From Chelatococcus sp. YT9 (GTDB lineage: Bacteria; Pseudomonadota; Alphaproteobacteria; Rhizobiales; Beijerinckiaceae), in the NCBI RefSeq assembly GCF_018398315.1, contig NZ_JAHBRW010000001.1, positions 2,984,501-3,048,500 on the forward strand: a DNA stretch of 64,000 nt, written 5' to 3'. A program made the position numbers and the translations under genes. This document shows, in pieces, positions 36,859 through 44,768 of this stretch; position 1 is the stretch's first letter, and the number at the start of each line of letters is the position of its first letter. The notes under the pieces were generated by a model. The model did no database searches, was not told the DNA's origin, and worked only from the letters and a program-made list of their open reading frames with translations.

Positions 36859-37581
36859 ATGCTCAAGATCATCAAATACACAGCTTATATCGCCCTCATC
36901 CTATGCACGATCGGTGCTGTCATTATGGCGCAGGATGCGACCGCCATTGATGCAGTGCCGCAACAGATGGCGCAGGCCCAGCCTGCCGCGAAAAAGCCTG
37001 TCGCCAAACCAAAGCCTGCCGCGCCCGCCAAGCCGCAGGCCGCGCCCGCCCCGGAGAGCGAGCCTGAGGAGGAGGAAGCAAGGACCGATGCCCCGCAGCC
37101 CGTTCAGGAGGCAGCATCCGCCCAGCCGCAAGTTCCCCTCTACACCCAACATGCCCTGCAGGCGGGGCTGCAGAATTGTGCGCCGATCGTCAACCACCTC
37201 GGCAACATGGCGGCCGATACGGACTATGCTGTCCAATCGGTCTGGAATCGCGATCGGCCGAACGGCCACATGTTCTGGCAACTGATGGGATTGAACTATA
37301 CCGGCCGGCCGGGACTCAACAAAGCCAGCAGCATTCTGGTCGCATCACCGATAGGCGAGAGCCAATGCGAGGGCGTGCTGGTGCAGGTCATCCCCAGCCC
37401 GCGAAGCTGTGAGGCCATCGAGACCAGCCTTGGCAAGGAAGGGGGACGTGCACTCGATGGTCTCGTCGGTGTACGCAACGTCATGACGGTGCGCGGCGAG
37501 CGTGTCATGCTGCTGCCGTCGGCGAAGAGCTGCGTCATCGTCAGTGTCACGGGAGCCCAGTCGCAGCCGCGGTCACAGTGA
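36859..37581 (+). CDS. Exported hypothetical protein with Ala/Pro/Lys linker
   Basis: A 240-residue protein. The N-terminal helix (MLKIIKYTAYIALILCTIGA) is a signal peptide or anchor. A PAAKKPVAKPKPAAPAKPQA-type linker and an acidic stretch run to about residue 90. The globular C-terminal domain begins TQHALQAGLQNCAPIVNHLGNMAADTDYAVQSVWNRDRPNGHMFWQLMGLNY and contains four cysteines (NCAP, QCEG, SCEA, SCVI) likely to form two disulfides. The layout suggests a periplasmic domain held off the membrane. I do not recognise the family. AAGGA lies 8 nt before the ATG. Confidence 0.7.
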   Translation: MLKIIKYTAYIALILCTIGAVIMAQDATAIDAVPQQMAQAQPAAKKPVAKPKPAAPAKPQAAPAPESEPEEEEARTDAPQPVQEAASAQPQVPLYTQHALQAGLQNCAPIVNHLGNMAADTDYAVQSVWNRDRPNGHMFWQLMGLNYTGRPGLNKASSILVASPIGESQCEGVLVQVIPSPRSCEAIETSLGKEGGRALDGLVGVRNVMTVRGERVMLLPSAKSCVIVSVTGAQSQPRSQ

Positions 37582-38168
37582 ATGCCGGCGCATATCCTGC
37601 CATACCCGACCTCGCTCGCCGATGGTGACTAGTGCAGGCCTGCGCACCAAGGTCTCTGAACGGAAACGGCTTTATGTGCGGCTGCAAGCGCCAGGTTGTG
37701 TCAAGAGAAATATCTATATCAGCGCGTGCATAAATGTGTTCACCTCCCGCCTTCCTTGTGCAACCTTTGTCTGGCTGGAGTGTGCGTCTCGGCACCGAGC
37801 TCCTCCTAGTGCCCCGGAGTGGGAATTCGGAGCCTGCGTTAGGCAGCTCAGCCGGAGCACCTTGGCAGTGGGCATTCTGCACAAAAGGGGTTTTCCATCT
37901 TCACTCTGTTGTTTACCGTAATCGGGATAAGCGGGTAATTGTTTTGAAATATATTTCGAATCGTCAAGTAATAATATTTCAATAAGACGACATAAATATC
38001 AGTATAAAATTAATTCATTGGTCATTTTGTTGCAAAAATAGCGATATTGGGGGTCAAATTGCGATGTCTGCAATTCTATGTGCAGCAATTGCATTGCTGT
38101 GAGTGCCGTCCGTGTCCAGATTTTCTGCCCTCTCTCGCAATTTGCGAAGTGGCGTAGCAGGGCATGTC
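37582..38168. other. AT-rich intergenic region upstream of the AraC-type gene
   Basis: 587 bp. From about 37920 the base composition changes sharply to AT-rich, and it stays low in the following regulator gene. A perfect palindrome GAAATATATTTC lies at 37946-37957. The region probably holds the regulator promoter, but it has too many AT-rich candidates to name one. No gene is seen in the GC-rich first part. Confidence 0.45.
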
Positions 38169-39107
38169 ATGAAAAATCAGGAAACAACCAGCGAAGTGGG
38201 AAAAGTACTGGAAAGAGGCTACTCTGAGTACGATCGAACATTTCGTGAGGAATTCTGTAACGATCTCCTGAGGTCGACCTTTGAAATATATCAGGGGTCT
38301 TCATTCTCAGCACAGACGCAAGTTGCATTGTTTGACGATGCGCGTGTGATCAGCGCGACGCTGACACCGGGAACGCTGACACGCAATGCCAAGCTTGTTT
38401 CATCAGAGACTACGGGCCTCGTTGCCATCAACGTGCTTCGTGGTCAGGCTAAGCTGACCAGCGACGGTCGCAGTATGACAGTTGATCCCCTGGGGGTTGC
38501 GGTCGTTCATGCCGATGTGCCGTTTCAGCTCGATATTCTGCCAGTCGGCGAGGAGACGCATATTTCGTGGATTGAGCTGTCCAGCGTCACCGATTTGCGA
38601 TCGCTTATCCGCAACAAGGCCGTGATGGTCAGCTCCAATGCGTTGAGTGATTATATTTCTTTCTTTGTCGATTTCTTTATAAGATATGCAAACGGCGAGA
38701 TATCGCGTTATCTTGACCTGTCTATACGTCAGAGTATCGTTGAAATGCTTCGGGCGTTCCTGCGCGACCAGGTGGCCCGGGAGGATGGCAGCAACAAGGC
38801 GCGTCTCGCAAACGAGATCATCGATTATATCAAGAACAATCTTGAGCTTCATGATCTCGGCGCAGCGAAGATATCGCGCAATTTCAATGTCTCACAACGG
38901 AAGCTCTATAAGATATTCGAGGACTCCGGTCTGTCTCTGAGGGACACAATCCTCCACTATCGACTTGAGGCGGCTCGGAAAGAGCTTGCGTCGACCGTCG
39001 AGAAAAAGATCATCAATATAGCCTTTGACAGTGGCTTTAACGACGTCTCGACATTCTACCGCAACTTCAAACGCAAATACGGCTATTCACCACGCCACAC
39101 GCCGTGA
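38169..39107 (+). CDS. AraC-family transcriptional regulator (AT-rich, probably acquired)
   Basis: A 312-residue regulator with an N-terminal cupin-like sensing domain (TTGLVAINVLRGQAKLTSDGRSMTVDPLGVAVVHADVPFQLDI) of the type in FeaR-like proteins. A C-terminal double HTH domain follows (HDLGAAKISRNFNVSQRKLYKIFEDSGLSLRDTILHYRLEAARKEL, then INIAFDSGFNDVSTFYRNFKRKYGYSPRHT). Base composition and codon choice are clearly more AT-rich than the neighbours. The frame opens at a GTG at 38103, but the ATG at 38169 has AGGG upstream. No adjacent target gene is obvious: a hairpin and convergent dmeF follow. Effector unknown. Confidence 0.85.
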   Translation: MKNQETTSEVGKVLERGYSEYDRTFREEFCNDLLRSTFEIYQGSSFSAQTQVALFDDARVISATLTPGTLTRNAKLVSSETTGLVAINVLRGQAKLTSDGRSMTVDPLGVAVVHADVPFQLDILPVGEETHISWIELSSVTDLRSLIRNKAVMVSSNALSDYISFFVDFFIRYANGEISRYLDLSIRQSIVEMLRAFLRDQVAREDGSNKARLANEIIDYIKNNLELHDLGAAKISRNFNVSQRKLYKIFEDSGLSLRDTILHYRLEAARKELASTVEKKIINIAFDSGFNDVSTFYRNFKRKYGYSPRHTP

Positions 39108-39112
39108 ATGCC

Positions 39113-39148
39113 GGCGCGACATCTCCGCGTCGACGGAGATGTCGCGCC
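39113..39148. terminator. Strong perfect hairpin between araC-type gene and dmeF
   Basis: GGCGCGACATCTCCG (39113-39127) pairs perfectly over 15 bp with CGGAGATGTCGCGCC (39134-39148) across a 6-nt loop. It begins 6 bp after the regulator stop and lies before the dmeF stop of the opposite strand. No T tract follows, but the stem is stable enough to serve as a shared terminator or mRNA 3' end. Confidence 0.7.
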
Positions 39149-39195
39149 TGCGTGCTGGCCTGAAGAACATGGCACAGCTTTCCTGTCATGGCAGT

Positions 39196-40182
39196 TCAGG
39201 CTGGCCGCGCCGGGCTATGGTGCGGACAAGCCTGCACCTCGATCGTAATGTGGGACAGGCCGGGAATGTGGCGCAGCCGCTCCTTATAGGCAGCCGGGGT
39301 CCCGGGCGCGTCGGACACGATCGTTGCGATAACGCCCGTATGGCCCGGACCCAGCCTCCAGAGATGCAGATCCGCGACGCGGTCGCCTTCGACTTCGAGG
39401 CCCGCGCGCACGCGGCCACTCAGTGCCTTGTCGGGCACAACATCCAAGAGCACGGCACCCGCCGAGCGGATGAGAGTGACCGACCACCATAGGATGACGG
39501 CCGTCCCGACGAGGCCCATCACGGGATCGAGCCAGGTCAAGCCATAGAGACTGCCGCCGATCAGTGCGACAATCGCGAGGACCGATGTCAGCGCGTCCGC
39601 CAGCACGTGCACATAAGCTGCGCGGATATTGCTGTCATGGCCATGGTCGTGATGGCCATGGTGGCTGTGATCATGATCATGGTGATGGCCATGATGATGG
39701 CCGTGATCGGTCCCGCCGTCGTGATCCCGATCGTGAAGGAGCCAGGCGCTCACCAGGTTGACCAGAAGGCCGACGACGGCGATGGGCAGCGCCTGTGCAA
39801 AATCGATCGCGACGGGTGAAACGAGCCGGAGCGCGCTCTCATAGCCAATCATCAGCGCAACCGAAGCGAGGATCATGGCGCTGGCGAAGGCCGCGAGCTC
39901 GCCGACCTTGCCGGTGCCGAACGAGAAGCGCGGATCATGAGCGTGGGTGCGCGCGAACCGGTAGGCGAGAGCCGCAATGCCGAGAGCCGCCGCGTGCGTC
40001 GACATGTGCCAGCCGTCGGCAACCAGCGCCATCGAGCCGAAGATCGTACCGCCGACGATTTCCGCAATCATCATTGCGGCTGTCAGGCCGACGACAAACC
40101 ATGTCCGTCGTTCGTTGCTTTGGTGCCGTTCGCCGAGAAACACGTGCTCGTGTTGCCACTTGCCGATGGAGTGGCTGTGCAT
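39196..40182 (-). CDS. dmeF: Cation diffusion facilitator, DmeF-type Co(II)/Ni(II) efflux
   Basis: A 328-residue CDF transporter. It begins with the His-containing MHSHSIGKWQHEHVFLGERHQSNERRTWFVV typical of DmeF. Six membrane helices carry the metal sites (ALVADGWHMSTH in helix 2 and YVHVLADALTS in helix 5). The loop between helices 4 and 5 is extremely rich in His and Asp (about 24 residues, mostly H/D/G). A C-terminal cytosolic domain follows (DKALSGRVRAGLEVEGDRVADLHLWRLGPGHTG). DmeF exports cobalt and nickel by proton antiport. The partner repressor DmeR, usually adjacent, is absent here. Confidence 0.92.
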   Translation of the reverse strand: MHSHSIGKWQHEHVFLGERHQSNERRTWFVVGLTAAMMIAEIVGGTIFGSMALVADGWHMSTHAAALGIAALAYRFARTHAHDPRFSFGTGKVGELAAFASAMILASVALMIGYESALRLVSPVAIDFAQALPIAVVGLLVNLVSAWLLHDRDHDGGTDHGHHHGHHHDHDHSHHGHHDHGHDSNIRAAYVHVLADALTSVLAIVALIGGSLYGLTWLDPVMGLVGTAVILWWSVTLIRSAGAVLLDVVPDKALSGRVRAGLEVEGDRVADLHLWRLGPGHTGVIATIVSDAPGTPAAYKERLRHIPGLSHITIEVQACPHHSPARPA

Positions 40183-40289
40183 TGCGATATCCTTTCATAG
40201 CCGCCCGAGGGGCGGAGCACGCCGCGCCAGGGAGGACGGGAGCGGCGCATCCAGCAATAACCTGTCCGTTGAGAAAGCAACCATTGAAT

Positions 40290-40303
40290 TTGATGAGAAT
40301 CAA
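40290..40303. promoter_or_regulatory. Consensus FNR/FixK/Anr box
   Basis: TTGATGAGAATCAA matches TTGAT-N4-ATCAA exactly. FNR/FixK-class regulators bind this sequence to control genes for low-oxygen life, and cytochrome bd is a common target. It is 108 bp upstream of dmeF and about 300 bp upstream of the cyd operon, so which gene it serves is open. Confidence 0.6.
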
Positions 40304-40558
40304 TCCAAACTGGCGACTGCTCCCATAGTATCCGCCCGCTGAGCAACGGGGGATTTGTTTGCGGGGGGCGCATTGCTTCTTGAGTGACGCGCGCGTTGCG
40401 TAAGCGATTCGGCCGAATCCGCTCTGTCATGACGGGCGCCAAGCCTGTGCCGTTACGAGGAGAGTACGTGGCCGCATGGTTCACGGTCCGAGTTCGTGCA
40501 GGGCGGGCATGCGTCGTGCGGAAAAGGCTTGCCGGTGAGTTGATTGGACGTTATGTAA

Positions 40559-40578
40559 ATTTCAGAAATTTCTGAAAT
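40559..40578. promoter_or_regulatory. Perfect 20-bp palindrome, likely operator of the GbsR/MarR regulator
   Basis: ATTTCAGAAATTTCTGAAAT is its own reverse complement and ends 23 bp before the regulator ATG. MarR-class dimers bind such palindromes and usually repress their own operon. Here that operon is the regulator plus cydDCABX. Confidence 0.75.
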
Positions 40579-40601
40579 AACCGTTAGTACGGAAATTCGT
40601 G

Positions 40602-41180
40602 ATGAATCTGCCTCCTCTCGTGCAAGCCTTTGTTCTCCATTTCGGTGAGATGGGTTCGCGTTGGGGCATAAATCGGACCGTGGGGCAGGTTTACGCGCTT
40701 CTCTATGTGTCACCGCAGCCGCTCTGCGCGGATGATATCGTGGATGCGCTTGGTATTTCACGCTCGAATGTCTCGATGAGCCTGCGGGAATTGCAGGCCT
40801 GGAAGCTTGTTCTGCTCAAGCATGTTCCCAACGATCGGCGCGATTTCTTCACAACGCCGGATGATGTCTGGCAGATCCTGCGCACGCTGGCGGAGGAGCG
40901 GAAGAAGCGGGAGGTCGATCCCACCTTATCCGTGCTGCGCGAGATCCTCATGCAGCAGCCTGCCAGCGAGGCGGAACGTCACGCCCAAGCCCGGATGGCT
41001 GAGATGCATGGGCTTATTGAGCAACTCACCAACTGGTATGACGACGTGAAGCAGCTCGAAACGGCGCGTCTGGCGACGCTGTTGACCCTCGGTTCCAAGG
41101 TCACGAAGCTGCTCGAGGCAAAGGACAGGATCGTCTCACTCGGACGGACGAAGCGCTCACGGGATGAGAATGCGTCATGA
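40602..41180 (+). CDS. GbsR/MarR-family transcriptional regulator of the cyd operon
   Basis: A 192-residue winged-helix regulator. The N-terminus MNLPPLVQAFVLHFGEMGSRWGINRTVGQVYALLY is the GbsR-type dimer helix. The wHTH (CADDIVDALGISRSNVSMSLRELQAWKLVLLKHVPNDRRDFF) occupies about residues 45-90, and a long C-terminal helical region follows. The ATG at 40602 is preferred over the preceding GTG. Its stop overlaps the cydD start by 4 bp, so the regulator is made from the same message as the cytochrome bd genes and probably controls them. The ligand or redox signal is unknown; the chain has no cysteine for a thiol switch. Confidence 0.87.
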   Translation: MNLPPLVQAFVLHFGEMGSRWGINRTVGQVYALLYVSPQPLCADDIVDALGISRSNVSMSLRELQAWKLVLLKHVPNDRRDFFTTPDDVWQILRTLAEERKKREVDPTLSVLREILMQQPASEAERHAQARMAEMHGLIEQLTNWYDDVKQLETARLATLLTLGSKVTKLLEAKDRIVSLGRTKRSRDENAS

Positions 41181-42988
41181 CCGATCTGGCTCATCCCGCC
41201 AGCCGCGGTGGCCAGCGGCGCGTATTTGCCCGGCCTCCCGGTTTCGCCAGGTCTTCGAGTTCCCTGAAAATTTCGAGACCACCGAACGCTTCGGAGCTCG
41301 ACACCCACCATGAACGCGCACGCTCACGTTCTGGTATTCACGCATCCTCGCGGAGGACGGGCTATGTGCAGACCCTGTCCGCACTGCTGTGGCTGCCGCA
41401 GGCCGGCGTCATCGCGTGGTGTGTCGGCGGTATCGCCGCCGGGGCCGCCCTCATCGATGCACTCATGCCTGCCGCGCTGGTGCTCGGCATCGGCGTCCTG
41501 CGGACAGCGCTTGATGGGTGGGCGGGAAGGCTCGCCTTTCGAGGTGCGCGCGCCGAGCTCAGCCTGCTGCGAAGCGATGCGGTCGCGGCGCTGGCCGGAC
41601 GTTCTCCGCTGGACAGGGAGCGTCCGGCATCTGGCCTCGCGGCCAGTATCCTTGCAGAGCAAGCCGAGGCGATCGTGCCGTTTCTTGCCCGGTTCCAGCC
41701 GGCGCGACTTAAGGCCACCATCGTGCCCCTCGTCATCGTGCTGGTGGTGCTCGCTTTTTCCTGGGTGGCCGCGCTGACGCTGCTCATCGCTGGCCCAATC
41801 ATCCCCGTCTTCATGGCTTTGATCGGATGGCGCGCCAAGGCGGCGAGCGAGGCTCAGATGGTCGAGATCGGCGGCATGAACGCTTTTTTACTCGACAGAC
41901 TGAGAGGGCTGACGACCATCCGCGCACTCGGCGCCGTGGATCTCACCGCCGCGAGGCTCAGGGCCCACGCGGAGGATCTGCGCAAGCGCACCATGGCCGT
42001 GCTGCGGGTGGCCTTTTTGTCGTCCGCAGTGTTGGAGTTGTTCGCGGCGCTCGGCGTTGCGATGGTGGCTGTCTATGTGGGGTTCCACCTTCTTGGGCAA
42101 CTCAGCTTCGGCGCCTGGAGCGGCCGGCTGAGCCTTGCCGAAGGCCTGTTTGTCCTCCTCATCGCGCCGGCCTTTTTCGAACCGCTGCGGGACCTCTCGG
42201 CCGTCTGGCATGACCGAGCCTCCGGCGAGGCAGCGCTGGCTGCGCTCGAAGGTCTCAGGACGACCGGTGTCGGCCTTCCCGGCGCGGATGCGTCGCCGGC
42301 TGGCAATGCTCAGGATGTCAGCCAGGGCGGGCCGTCAGTGGCCGTCGAAAAGCTCGCATTCGGGCATGCCGGCGCCGGACGGCAGATGATCTTCGGCGCC
42401 ACTTTTGCGGTTGCGCCGAATGAGCGGGTCGCGCTTACCGGCCGCAGCGGCGCGGGCAAATCGACCCTGCTAGCGTTGATTGCCGGGCTCGTCGCGCCTG
42501 AAGAGGGCGAGATCGTCATCGGCGGCCGTGCGCTCAACGCGGATAACGCCGCGGACCTGCGCGCGCGCATGGCGTGGATCGGCCAGCGCCCGCACATCTT
42601 TGCCGGCAGCCTTTCTGCGAATATTACCCTCGGGCGCGCTGGTCTGACACCGGCCGATGTCGATGAGGCGCTTGCTGTCGCTGCCTTGAGCGACGTCGCC
42701 GGTGCCCACGGCTCGCTTCCCCTCGGGGAGGGCGGCATTGGCCTATCCGGAGGGGAGGCGCTGCGGCTCGCCTTGGCGCGGGCGGCCGTCGATCCCACTG
42801 TCGATCTCATTCTCGTGGATGAACCGACCGCGCATCTCGATGCGGGAACCGCCGCGGTGGTCACGGAAGGGCTGTTGGCTCTCGCGGAGGGGCGCACGCT
42901 CATCGTCGCGACACACGATCCACGGCTGATGGCGCGGATGGATCGCTGCATCGACGTCGACGCGCTGGTAGCGGAGGCGCTGGCATGA
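41177..42988 (+). CDS. cydD: Thiol-reductant ABC exporter subunit CydD
   Basis: A 603-residue half-transporter. With CydC it exports cysteine or glutathione to the periplasm, which is needed for cytochrome bd assembly. Six membrane helices lie in the first 350 residues. The ATPase domain has Walker A GRSGAGKST, the signature LSGGEALRLALARA and Walker B DLILVDEPTAHLD. The first 65 residues are basic, low in hydrophobicity and not typical of CydD; TGYVQTLSALLWLPQAGVIAWCVGG begins the family-like part. A later start could be real, but the ATGA overlap with the regulator supports 41177. It overlaps cydC by 4 bp. Confidence 0.92.
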   Translation: MTDLAHPASRGGQRRVFARPPGFARSSSSLKISRPPNASELDTHHERARSRSGIHASSRRTGYVQTLSALLWLPQAGVIAWCVGGIAAGAALIDALMPAALVLGIGVLRTALDGWAGRLAFRGARAELSLLRSDAVAALAGRSPLDRERPASGLAASILAEQAEAIVPFLARFQPARLKATIVPLVIVLVVLAFSWVAALTLLIAGPIIPVFMALIGWRAKAASEAQMVEIGGMNAFLLDRLRGLTTIRALGAVDLTAARLRAHAEDLRKRTMAVLRVAFLSSAVLELFAALGVAMVAVYVGFHLLGQLSFGAWSGRLSLAEGLFVLLIAPAFFEPLRDLSAVWHDRASGEAALAALEGLRTTGVGLPGADASPAGNAQDVSQGGPSVAVEKLAFGHAGAGRQMIFGATFAVAPNERVALTGRSGAGKSTLLALIAGLVAPEEGEIVIGGRALNADNAADLRARMAWIGQRPHIFAGSLSANITLGRAGLTPADVDEALAVAALSDVAGAHGSLPLGEGGIGLSGGEALRLALARAAVDPTVDLILVDEPTAHLDAGTAAVVTEGLLALAEGRTLIVATHDPRLMARMDRCIDVDALVAEALA

Positions 42989-44691
42989 GCGCGATCCTGC
43001 GCGATCTCAGGCCCGTCATCGGGCTTTTCCTGGCCGAACGCCGGCGCATGCTCATGATCGGCGCCGGCCTCGCCGCCGGCACCGTGCTTGCCGGCGTCGC
43101 GCTGCTCGGACTGTCTGGATGGTTCATCACGGCAACCGCTCTCGCGGGCCTCACGGCTGCAACGGCGATGGCCTTCGACGTCTTCGCGCCTGCAGCCGGC
43201 ATCCGCTTCCTGGCGCTGCTGCGGACCGGCGCGCGCTATGGCGAGCGGCTCACCGCCCATGACGCGACGCTGTCGGTGCTGGCGGCGCTGCGGGAGCGCC
43301 TGTTCCGGGGCTGGGCGGGGCCACGGGCGGCACGGGCGCTCGCGCTGCGTCCGGCCAAGCTCCTCTTCCGTCTGACAGCGGACATCGACGCGTTGGATGG
43401 GCTTTATCTCAGGGTGCTGGTGCCGGTGGGCGCGATGGCCGCGGCGGCCCTGGGCACGGGCGTTGCCGTCGGCTTCATCGCACCCTGGCTCGGCCTCACC
43501 ATCGGCGTCTGGCTTCTGGCGGCCGGGCTCGGCATTCCACTGGCGGCCGCGCACATGGCCTATCGGCCGGCTCGCCGCCGCGCGCAGGCGGTCGAGATGC
43601 TGCGCGCCGGCGCGATCGATCTCGTCGCCGGCCAGGCCGAGCTCGTGATGGCAGGCCGCCTCGAGGCGCAGCGTGATCACCTCGCGGCGATCGATGATCG
43701 CCTCACCGCAGCCGACGACAGGCTGAACCGCATCGAGACGGGGGTGACAGTCGGTTTCGGGCTCGCCTCCGCGCTGGCTCTCGCTGGCATGTTGCTCGCG
43801 GTTGCCGCTCTCGCCGAGGCAGGCACCATTGGCGCGCCGGTCGCGGCGCTCGGCATCCTTGTCGTACTGGCCGCCGTCGAGCCGTTCGGGGCGCTGCGGC
43901 GCGGCGCGCTTGAATTCGGGCGGACACTGCTTGCCGCACGACGTCTGGCGCCGCGGATCCTGCATGAGGAGATCGCGGCGCAGCCGGCGGTTGTGCCGCA
44001 GGGACTTGCCGTCCGGCTTGCTGAGGTAGACGCCCGCCACGACGGCGCGAAACGTGCCACGTTGCAGGGCATCGATCTGACCATCGCGCGGGGCGAGCGC
44101 GTCGCCATCGTAGGCGCGAGCGGCGCGGGCAAGTCGACGCTGCTCGGGCTTATCTCAGGCGAACTCCTGCCGGAGCGCGGAGAGACTGCTGCTCTGCCGC
44201 ACAGCTTGATGACCCAGCGGACAGAACTGTTCCAGGATAGTCTACGCGACAACCTGCGTCTCGCCGCGCCGGGCGCGACGGACGGCGAACTCCTGCGCGT
44301 GCTCGACGCGGCCGGGCTTGGCGCCGATGTCGCGGCCCTTCCGCAGGGGCTCGACACGATCCTGGGGGAGGGGGGGCTTGGCCTGTCGGGCGGCCAGTCG
44401 CGCCGGCTTGCCCTGGCGCGGCTCTTCCTGCGCGACACGCCACTCTGGCTGCTCGACGAGCCGACCGAGGGGCTCGACGGCGCGACGGCGCGCGACGTGC
44501 TGATGCGGCTCGACCGCGAGGCCGAGCGGGATGCGATGCCCGTCCGCACGCTGGTCATTGCAACGCATATCAGGCGCGAGGCGGAAGCCGCCAACCGCGT
44601 GGTTGTCATGGAACAGGGGCAGATTATTGCCGTGCTGCACCGTAGCGAGCCGGGCTTTGAGGCCGTGCTCGCCGCCCTGCGGCCGGATTGA
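42985..44691 (+). CDS. cydC: Thiol-reductant ABC exporter subunit CydC
   Basis: A 568-residue half-transporter that pairs with CydD. The N-terminus (ILRDLRPVIGLFLAERRRMLMIGAGLAAGTVLAGVALLGLSGWFITATAL) is characteristic of CydC. The ATPase has Walker A GASGAGKST, signature LSGGQSRRLALARL and Walker B LWLLDEPTEGLD. The 4-bp overlap with cydD and the 77-bp gap to cydA place it in the cyd operon. Confidence 0.94.
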   Translation: MSAILRDLRPVIGLFLAERRRMLMIGAGLAAGTVLAGVALLGLSGWFITATALAGLTAATAMAFDVFAPAAGIRFLALLRTGARYGERLTAHDATLSVLAALRERLFRGWAGPRAARALALRPAKLLFRLTADIDALDGLYLRVLVPVGAMAAAALGTGVAVGFIAPWLGLTIGVWLLAAGLGIPLAAAHMAYRPARRRAQAVEMLRAGAIDLVAGQAELVMAGRLEAQRDHLAAIDDRLTAADDRLNRIETGVTVGFGLASALALAGMLLAVAALAEAGTIGAPVAALGILVVLAAVEPFGALRRGALEFGRTLLAARRLAPRILHEEIAAQPAVVPQGLAVRLAEVDARHDGAKRATLQGIDLTIARGERVAIVGASGAGKSTLLGLISGELLPERGETAALPHSLMTQRTELFQDSLRDNLRLAAPGATDGELLRVLDAAGLGADVAALPQGLDTILGEGGLGLSGGQSRRLALARLFLRDTPLWLLDEPTEGLDGATARDVLMRLDREAERDAMPVRTLVIATHIRREAEAANRVVVMEQGQIIAVLHRSEPGFEAVLAALRPD

Positions 44692-44768
44692 GATCTGCCT
44701 GGTTGAACGGCCGCCGGTGGCTCCCACACCGGTGATTTGAGAGGCCGCCGGGGGCCGGCGGAAATGAG

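Larger units (their letters stand above)
40183..40601. promoter_or_regulatory. Divergent dmeF/cyd regulatory region
   Basis: 419 bp between dmeF (minus) and the GbsR/MarR-cyd operon (plus). Two sites are listed separately: an FNR/FixK-type box at 40290-40303 and a 20-bp perfect palindrome at 40559-40578. No dmeR-like or other gene is present; the frames here are not protein-like. Confidence 0.6.

Noticed and set aside
42310-44040. 576-codon open frame on the minus strand
   Set aside because: It is antisense to cydD and cydC, whose family motifs are intact. Its translation is Arg/Gln/His-rich without domain patterns, as expected for a shadow frame in GC-rich DNA.
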